From the NCBI GenBank assembly GCA_963693315.1, contig OY856186.1:284786492-284850491 (forward strand): a stretch of 64,000 nucleotides of DNA. The letters are read 5' to 3'. Under the pieces are notes generated by a model. That model saw only the letters and a program-made list of their open reading frames with translations. It made no database searches and was not told where the DNA came from. Positions 45,501 through 54,500 of the stretch are shown here, piece after piece. Source of the DNA: Diogma glabrata (taxonomy: Eukaryota > Arthropoda > Insecta > Diptera > Cylindrotomidae). The position numbers and the translations under genes were made by a program. Within the stretch, counting starts at the first letter, position 1; every line of letters starts with the position of its first letter.

Positions 45501-48500
45501 TTTCATTTCATTTCACTTAAACGAAAAGTCCTATTTCTTTTATAATACTAACGATTTCCGAAGTTGTCGGGGAATTTCAAATGGACGTTTTGAAATTTGT
45601 TATTATTGGCGTCTTGATTCGATTTCCAACTAAACAATAAGTCCTAGCTCATATAAAATATGACATAGGCCAATATATCGTGATAGGATAGAGAAAATAA
45701 AATAGGGAAAAGGCAAATTTGTTTCAAAATCTATATGAATAAGTAAACAAATTATTTTAATTGTAATTAAATAATCAAATTAAGTTAATTGTAATTGATT
45801 ATTGGTAAAACTTACTTTTAAAATCCATTTTTCAAGTAATCAGTTTCAATTGTCAAGCAAAAAATATCTTTTTAGGTTATGTTTTTATGTCTTAAAGATA
45901 TTTTTTCTGTCTTTCAGTCAAAAATAATTTTGAATTCTAAGACACTAGAAATGAATGTATTCAATTGAATAGAATGAAAAATTGCTTTGAAAAGTGAAAG
46001 ATCCGTAACAAAAGTTTTATCTCAATTCCGGTCGGTTCGGGGAATCGAACCGGCGTCCCTCTGATCAAAGTTTATATGGTTAACCATTTAACCAACTCGA
46101 CCAGCGACGAGATAAAATTTTGTTTTTGGACGATCGACTTAACATCACAATTATTTAATTCATTTTTAATGTCAATTTTTGTCTTATTTATTTATTCTAC
46201 GAACACGTTTTACCGTTCTTCATACCTCAACTAAGTTGACATTGAATGAAGAACATTATGGATCTACGAATATGGGAGACAAATCCCAACTAGTGGAGAA
46301 TGGCCACTAACCAATTTAAATTCAAGATTTTATTAAGAGTTTAAGCAATGGATCTAACCATTATGTAGTTTAGAATTCTAAGACACTAGAAATGAATGTA
46401 TTCAATTGAATAGAATGAAAAATTGCTTTGAAAAGTGAAAGATCCGTAACAAAAGTTTTATCTCAATTCCGGTCGGTTCGGGGAATCGAACCGGCGTCCC
46501 TCTGATCAAAGTTTATATGGTTAACCATTTAACCAACTCGACCAGCGACGAGATAAAATTTTGTTTTTGGACGATCGACTTAACATCACAATTATTTAAT
46601 TCATTTTTAATGTCAATTTTTGTCTTATTTATTTATTCTACGAACACGTTTTACCGTTCTTCATACCTCAACTAAGTTGACATTGAATGAAGAACATTAT
46701 GGATCTACGAATATGGGAGACAAATCCCAACTAGTGGAGAATGGCCACTAACCAATTTAAATTCAAGATTTTATTAAGAGTTTAAGCAATGGATCTAACC
46801 ATTATGTAGTTTAGAATGGTAGTCGCTGGTCGAGTTGGTTAAATGGTTAACCATATAAACTTTGATCAGAGGGACGCCGGTTCGATTCCCCGAACCGACC
46901 GGAATTGAGATAAAACTTTTGTTACGGATCTTTCACTTTTCAAAGCAATTTTTCATTCTATTCAATTGAATACATTCATTTCTAGTGTCTTAGAATTCTA
47001 AACTACATAATGGTTAGATCCATTGCTTAAACTCTTAATAAAATCTTGAATTTAAATTGGTTAGTGGCCATTCTCCACTAGTTGGGATTTGTCTCCCATA
47101 TTCGTAGATCCATAATGTTCTTCATTCAATGTCAACTTAGTTGAGGTATGAAGAACGGTAAAACGTGTTCGTAGAATAAATAAATAAGACAAAAATTGAC
47201 ATTAAAAATGAATTAAATAATTGTGATGTTAAGTCGATCGTCCAAAAACAAAATTTTATCTCGTCGCTGGTCGAGTTGGTTAAATGGTTAACCATATAAA
47301 CTTTGATCAGAGGGACGCCGGTTCGATTCCCCGAACCGACCGGAATTGAGATAAAACTTTTGTTACGGATCTTTCACTTTTCAAAGCAATTTTTCATTCT
47401 ATTCAATTGAATACATTCATTTCTAGTGTCTTAGAATTCTAAACTACATAATGGTTAGATCCATTGCTTAAACTCTTAATAAAATCTGGAAATAAAAATA
47501 ATTTTGTAAAATTTAAAAATTGTTACCGCCCCTCAACCAATTAGATGCGAAACATTTTATGTCTGAAAGACATTTCTTTTATATGTCTCATCGCCCTTAC
47601 TCCTAGAGTATGTACAGTTACAACATAGGCAATTCCCTTAGCGTGTAATTTATTATTCATTTTTTAAATACATATTTTAATTATTCAGGTTTCTGTTTGT
47701 TTATTCGGTTTTATTTGTTTATTATTTGCAGTTAAAACATTTTATAAATCTTGGTTTCAACGAACAGGGTGATTATTTATGGAAAATTGATAATTTATTT
47801 TTTAAACGATATTCACGATCATTTAACGTTATATCATCAATTGTATCATACGAAGGAAAGAAAAAACTACTTCCTACTTATATAGAGATGATGTATTATA
47901 ATTTCGATCATGAAATTGGAAAATTTTTTTCACTTTTTGCAAAACCACCAATCACACATATCGATGAAACAAAAGAAGGACATTTAATTGTTGTTGATAT
48001 GTTTAATAAAGCTGAGAATAAATTAAGGTTTGTATTATTGGGGAGGTGTTGTTAAACTAACTTCGTTAGTATTAATTTTTTTTGTAATATATATTTTTAG
48101 GGATTGTTTTGATACAGATACCGTAAAAAGTATTGAATATTATGATAAACTATTTGCAAAAACTGTACAATCTCAACCAAATAATAAAACTTCTGATGAT
48201 AATAATGAAAGCAATTTTTATGAATTTTTTAATTTAGAGACTGAGACATTATTAACCGCTGAAAAATTACGAACATCATTTTTAAAATATGTTAAAAGTA
48301 AAGAAGATACATTACCGTTAACACGATTAAGTTGGTGTGATAAAATTTTAAATATGACATTAGAAGATGCTTTACCACCTGTCAAATATCATTTAATTGA
48401 TGATGAAGATGATTGTGAGACTTTTACAACGAATTCCGATGAAATTCTAACACATGAAATATGGAATTATAATTCATCATTTCTTGATGAAGGAATTGTT

Positions 48501-51500
48501 GATGATGATATTAGTAATTTTTTATATCGTAAAAAAATTCAAAAACAAAATGTTAATGGAAAAATATTACGGAAATCAATTGAAAGTGATTGGATTGAAA
48601 AAATTATTAGTTTTGGTTTAGATAACAATGATGAAATGGATCCTGATGATGGTTATAATACGTTACATAAAGATGCAATGATATCAAATAAAAGGACTTT
48701 TTTGAATAATATTGTTGCTAGTAATGATAGTAATTATAGTATAAATGATGATGTCTCATTATTTTCAAATGATTATAAACAAAAATTAACTGGTAGTAGT
48801 ACACATTTACGTGATCGTACACCAACCGATTTACCATGTATTATAAAAGAAGCTATCAAAATTCAACGAGAAGAAATTGATAATGATGATAAAGTTCTAG
48901 TACGTAATAACATAACTGTACGTAAATCGATAAATAGAAATAATTTCAAATTAAATTTAAATCAAATAGAACCGTTAGAACCTCCAGAAACTCCTTTAAT
49001 TGAAAACTCACCGCAATTTTTAAACTTTTCATCATCTTCGTCAATCCCAGAAATTTCCCCTTCAACGTCAACCGTTTCAACTATGTCTTCTATAAATATA
49101 TCAAATAATAGAAATAATTTACCTTTAGCAATAATAGTTAATAAAAGTGATAATAATAATAAAATAGATAGTAGTACGAATGAAATGATTGTTGAAGATG
49201 AAGAAGAATTGCAAGAATTTAATTCAAATCAATTTTGGTCAATACCACCGCCTGAGATTTCTGTTGCTGAAATTGATTTTAATTCAACTCAATTGGAGGA
49301 TTTAGATAGAAATATTGAAAACACAATACAAAACAAAACGTTTGAAGTAGTAGCACAATTATCTGCCGTCGATCTAGATGAAAATTCAATCGAAAATTAT
49401 AATATCTATGCTGATAATAATGATTCAGAAAAAGTTGATACTGAAAAAGAAATGCAAAGAGTACGTTCCGAATTAGCATTAGCAACACTTAAACGAGATT
49501 TAATTTTAGGACCAAAGAAATTTTGTCAAAATATAATGCCGGCTGAGTTGTTAGAATTATATGTTTGTTACAGCGATATTGATGATAGTGGATTTGCATA
49601 TGTCTTCTCTTCAATTTTATTAACAATGGGTAAAAAGTAAGTACAAGAAATTAGGTGCGTTCGATTTGACTGAAAAAACAACAATTGCATACATTTTTTC
49701 AGTTGCTTCAGTCAAATCGAACACGGCTATTGTTGTGTTTGTTTAACTGAATTAGAAATAATTAGTATAACTTAATAAATAATAATATGTTTTAAATGAT
49801 GCTAGTCAACCTATTTTTTTTAAAATTATTTCTTCCAAGTAAAACTGTTAAGTGTGTGTTGTAGCAAGCAGAGTATCTTCATTTTTTTTTTAAATAAAAT
49901 GTTTGGTGTAGTAAAAATTACAATATGTGTTTGTGACAACACATTTTAAGCGTATCGCTGTAGTTCAAGACATGTATTATTGTTTTGAGTACAGAATTCT
50001 TGTTGTGTGTGTATTTTTATTTTTTAATTTATTCATGACAAGCATAAGAAATCTAAAGGAAATTTGCCTTATACAATAAAAGCTACTATACAAAACTTCG
50101 AAAAACTAAACGAAACTAAAAAAGGATTTAAATTCTATAATAATTCCAGACTGGATTAACCTGGACTGGATTAGAGAACACAAAATACTTACATAACGAA
50201 AAAAAAATTTGATTAAAAATAGACCTTTATGTAAATGCGCCAGTTTCGCTCTCATATATACCCCACCCCTGCTGCATCACCATACCATAAAAGAAACGGA
50301 ATCAGCGGGACGGGAAGGAATAAACTGAGAAGTAGGTTCATACATAATGTACTTCTAAAAAATTGTCAAGTCAGCAACATATAAAGGCATTTTCAACGCA
50401 GAGACGCACGAATACTTATAGTCCAAAAAAATTGTTACTTTTTAAGAAACCTGCGACAACGTCCTAAACAACCAAATCTTTGAACAGCGATCCTTGCTAG
50501 ACGAAAAATATGAGAACTCCACTTCATTTGGCTTTCAGTCTTAACTAACAGACTTTCTTCGCCAGATTTTTGGCTTTGAACTTTAAAGGAAGCCGATAAA
50601 GTGAGAATAAAATTATGTCTAGTAAAATGATAAAATTGTATTTTGTTCGCATTGAGTTTTGACACTGTTAGCAATACTCCAATTCAAAATTGTATTAAGA
50701 TCTACGCTTTTGGAACCTATTAAGTTTGCTTTTGCGATATTAAGCGTTGACTGTGCATGAGTATTTGACATAATATGAGACGCATTAAGTATGCTATCAT
50801 CAGCAAAACTATCGATAGGAATAACTGTTGGTTTTCTTATTTTTAAATTCTATACATCTCACTTCCTATCACAAAAATAACATCTAGATTACTTTTGGAA
50901 AATTGTTGTTTCTTCTTGAAACTTGCGATAGTTATTATCATTCGTAAATTGCTGTAATCATTTTGTCGATTCTCTTTTCCATGTTTTATATCTAACTACA
51001 CCACTGTATGTAAAGTAGTGAAATTTAAAAAAAACACTTGATATAGTAGAGGTTGTGCTCTCGGTAGCTTATATATTTAAATATAGATGTGACATTATCT
51101 TGATTTCGATTTTAATCGAGTTTGTTGAATTAGATTCCAATTTTCTACTTTTGGGGACATTTGGGATATTGTTTAGATTTTAGAACCACATAAAGAAAAT
51201 CTAGCTTCCCGGTAATTTTTCCGTTGATCAATTTTTTTGTCTTTATTCTCCCATGACTATAATTACACTTCTAGTTGTGCTTCTTTAAATCTCATTTTCA
51301 TCTGTTTAACGCCCGGGTGAGTTAGACCTGATGTAAGACTGGTTTATGTCTGGTTGCATCGATTTCTGACTTTTTAAATGCGTTGTTATATTCTGTGTAC
51401 TTGCCTGGGGTGCTATTTTCAATACTTAAAGTTTACTTTATAATCGAACTTGTATACAATTACAAAAAATTGGTATTTTGGGTAACACGAACACGACTAC

Positions 51501-54500
51501 TTTTTAATCGTTTTAATAACTACTGGGTTAAAACCAATCGTAATGAAAAAAGTATACGTTTAGCTGTCAGTCATCAACAAAGAAAATTTCAAAAATATGC
51601 CTTTTCTAAACGAAAAATTATGAATTAAAAAGATTGATTAATTAATAATTATTTAAATAAATAATTGTTTTATATACAAATTTTGTAGTTTTCAAATTAA
51701 ATTCGTTTTATATCTATCAGTTTATGACATATTGAATTCAACATACTCTGGAGTTGAGTATAAATATCACCACACCATCTTATAACGAAGACTCCTGAAA
51801 ATACCTTTGTTAAAAGCCATTCGTTATTTGTAGTCGTAATTATAAAGTATACGTGTGATTACGATCGGATTTAAAAATAGGACCCCTGGTTTAGAAATAT
51901 TTGGAGACGTCAGCATAAAACGATGTTTTTGGAGGTTGCTAACTGTTTAATAGATTCCCTGTATTAAGAAACCAGAAATGCCACTCCTTTAAAACTACTC
52001 TAAAAATAAAATAGTTCGTGTGTTTTCCGGCTAAATTATCATAAATTGTGAAAAAAAGATTGTAATTGTTCAAGCAGTTGTTTAATCTGGCGTACGTTCA
52101 TCACTATAAGTAGCCTTACTTTTATTTTAATAATTTTAATTAGTTGAATATGTTCATACAATATTTACAATAAAAGATGTCAAATTCTATTTTTTCCATT
52201 TTGGTTTGTTTTTTAATGTTTATATTTACTAACACAAACTTTTTTATTAAATTATAAATTAAAAACAATTCTAAATTTAAAATGTCAAAAAATATTAAAT
52301 GTTTTCTTCATAGTTGTGCTAATTTTTATAAAATGAATGACAATAATTACGAGACTAATTTCAATTTGTTGAGTAATTTTCAGTGAGTTTTTAAGTTGAC
52401 AAATTTGTTTTTTTATTGATGAACTATGCTTGCTTATAAAAAAGGTTTTATTCTGTTTTAGTGTAGATTTAAATAGAAAAAAAACTCGCAATAATTATAC
52501 AATTTTGAATCAAGTGAAAAAGTTACCACATCTCAGAGAGTAAAACAAATACGATTTTGGAGCTGTGGTATACACACTAAAACTTGGTTATGGTGAACGG
52601 TTGATCACAACTAATTCATTGAACTAATGTCAGATGGTATATAATCATTTGAGACTGCCTCGACTTATTTTTGTATTTTTAAAATTTTTTTTTTTTACAA
52701 AAACTTAGCATAAAGATGATAATTCGTCGCTTTAATAATGAAATGACGTATACGCAAAAGTATAGTTTCGAGATATTTGAGTTTAAAGTTTGATGTGCGC
52801 ATGCATTTGCATGGACGGTAATTTATAATTTATTAATTCTTACCCCCAGTCATAAAATAATTCGAAAATGTAAATATGCCAATTCAAAGATACCCTTATG
52901 GGGAATGCAGCGCACCTATTATATAAAAACAACGTATAAATAGCATACGTTGTTTCATTATTAAAGCGACGATATACTAATACGGTCAATTACATCCCAT
53001 ATTATATACTGTATATACAGTTTAAAAAAAAAATTAGAAATTAATAATTAAATTGAAATTAATAATTAAATTGAAATTAAACCTATAATTAAAATTATAG
53101 CTTAAAATATATAGGTAGCTAGTTTTCAAGTATAATTTTGAGTTTTGATTTAAGCTGTGTGAGAATAAGCAAAAACGTTGTTAAATTCTGAATTATGGTT
53201 CCATTGCGTTCTTATTAATTAATGGTGAGTTATTACGAAAATTGCTGTCAAAGGGATTTGTACGGCAACAGAGTGGATTTCTCATGTTATAATTGTCATT
53301 TTATCGGTATTGTATAAGATGCAGGCATGAGAAGTCAATGTGATGGTTAGTGAGTTTGCATAGCACAACTTCGTCTATTAAGGTTCTTCGTGCTTCCCGA
53401 GACATTAGATTGTAACGTTTAATCCGGTCTAGGTATGGCTATTTTGGGTTTAATAATTTGAAGTTTTAAAAACCGGGTAAACATACGTTGTACTCTTCCA
53501 ACTTAGTTTTTATTGACCATATAGAGCTTATAGAGTCGATTCCACATGGTTGCATTGTATTCAAGAATTCTTTTTATCTGCATGGAGGAATCAGTTTTTG
53601 TTGGTTTGTAAATTTTTCAATCTGATAATTTGATCTACGGGTTTGACAACTCTGGCAGTGAGATATCACTAGCCAAGGTGATCTTAGAGGTGCTGGCGTA
53701 TGAACTGTATTCAGTCAACGGTAGCACCCTCAATCTTAGCTATGGAATATTCCTTGATAATGGCAGGTTATTGCTTGCTCCATGAAACGAGCCCTCATAT
53801 AACTCTTAGAAAGACAGGATTAAGGGTTATGTCACTGGCTAGATTATTTTCAACTCCATTTTAATTTTTTTTCCTTTAAATTTTTTAAACAAATTTTTTA
53901 TTTTTTGTGTATCGTATCAGAAAATATTGGCGTATGTCATATTCTATATGTGATAAGATTTATTGTTTAGACTTTAGTTAGCCATTCTTTCAAAAAAAAA
54001 GGTTTGCGTCCATCAACACCTTAGAAGACTTGTTGTTAAGGGATCTTAGCTCGTAAAAGGTACCTAGGGGACCTAGGTTAAGACCTAACCCCTAAGGGTT
54101 TTTATGTGTTTTTGTGAAACATAGCATATTGTAAATTGTAATTTTTACTCAACAGCACATTTTAATGATTGTAATTCAGTTTTAATTAATTTAACAAAAA
54201 AATAATATTTGTCTCTTTACAGCAATTGGAATTTTTTGTGTAATTTAATGTCAAAATTATGTGCAACTAGTCAAGCAAATCTTCGTGAAATAATGATTGA
54301 ATCTTTTGTTTATATTGCACTAACAATTGGTCGTGAATTAACAAAACGTGATCTTGTACCAATGTTTGTTGAGTTTTTTAGTGAAGATAATAATAGAATA
54401 AAATTAGCAGCATTACGAATTTTACCTGATTTTTTGGTTTTAATCGATTATAAACATCACGATGAAATTTTATTATGTTTAGAAAAATGTTTATTTACAA

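Larger units (their letters stand above)
45920..47506. mobile_element. Inverted array of 441-bp tRNA-headed units with 13-bp flanking duplication
   Basis: Two head-to-tail 441-bp units (period fixed by GAATTCTAAGACAC at 45932 and 46373) are followed by about 1.5 inverted units. The arms 45932-46549 and 46822-47439 are each exactly 618 bp. Wherever I compared them they were perfect reverse complements with no length change. The loop is about 272 bp. AAAAATAATTTTG occurs at 45920-45932 and at 47494-47506, consistent with a target-site duplication around the whole array. No protein is encoded. It lies near the 3' end of PPP4R1 intron 3, so the pre-mRNA would carry a very long hairpin. Confidence 0.9.
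27562..47731 (+). other. 20.2-kb intron 3 of PPP4R1, filled with mobile DNA
   Basis: The donor ATG|GTAATT (27561/27562) and acceptor TTTGCAG|TTAAAA (47731/47732) join in phase 0. The join gives ESKM-LKHFINLG, continuous with the family's EEMLLPRFFQL, so no coding exon is expected inside. The individual repeats are listed separately. Confidence 0.85.
49637..54222 (+). other. Intron 5 of PPP4R1 (4.6 kb) with repeat fragments
   Basis: Donor GTAAGT at 49637 and acceptor TTTACAG ending at 54222; joining gives GKNNWNFLCNL, continuous with the family. The intron contains a small MITE, two reverse-oriented LINE remnants and a LINE-tail remnant listed separately. The rest (about 50840-53250) shows only AT-rich DNA. 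Confidence 0.85.

Noticed and set aside
46031..47340. Four functional tRNA genes
   Set aside because: A and B boxes are good but the T-stem and acceptor stem do not close, and all four lie in identical repeat units. They are tRNA-derived heads.
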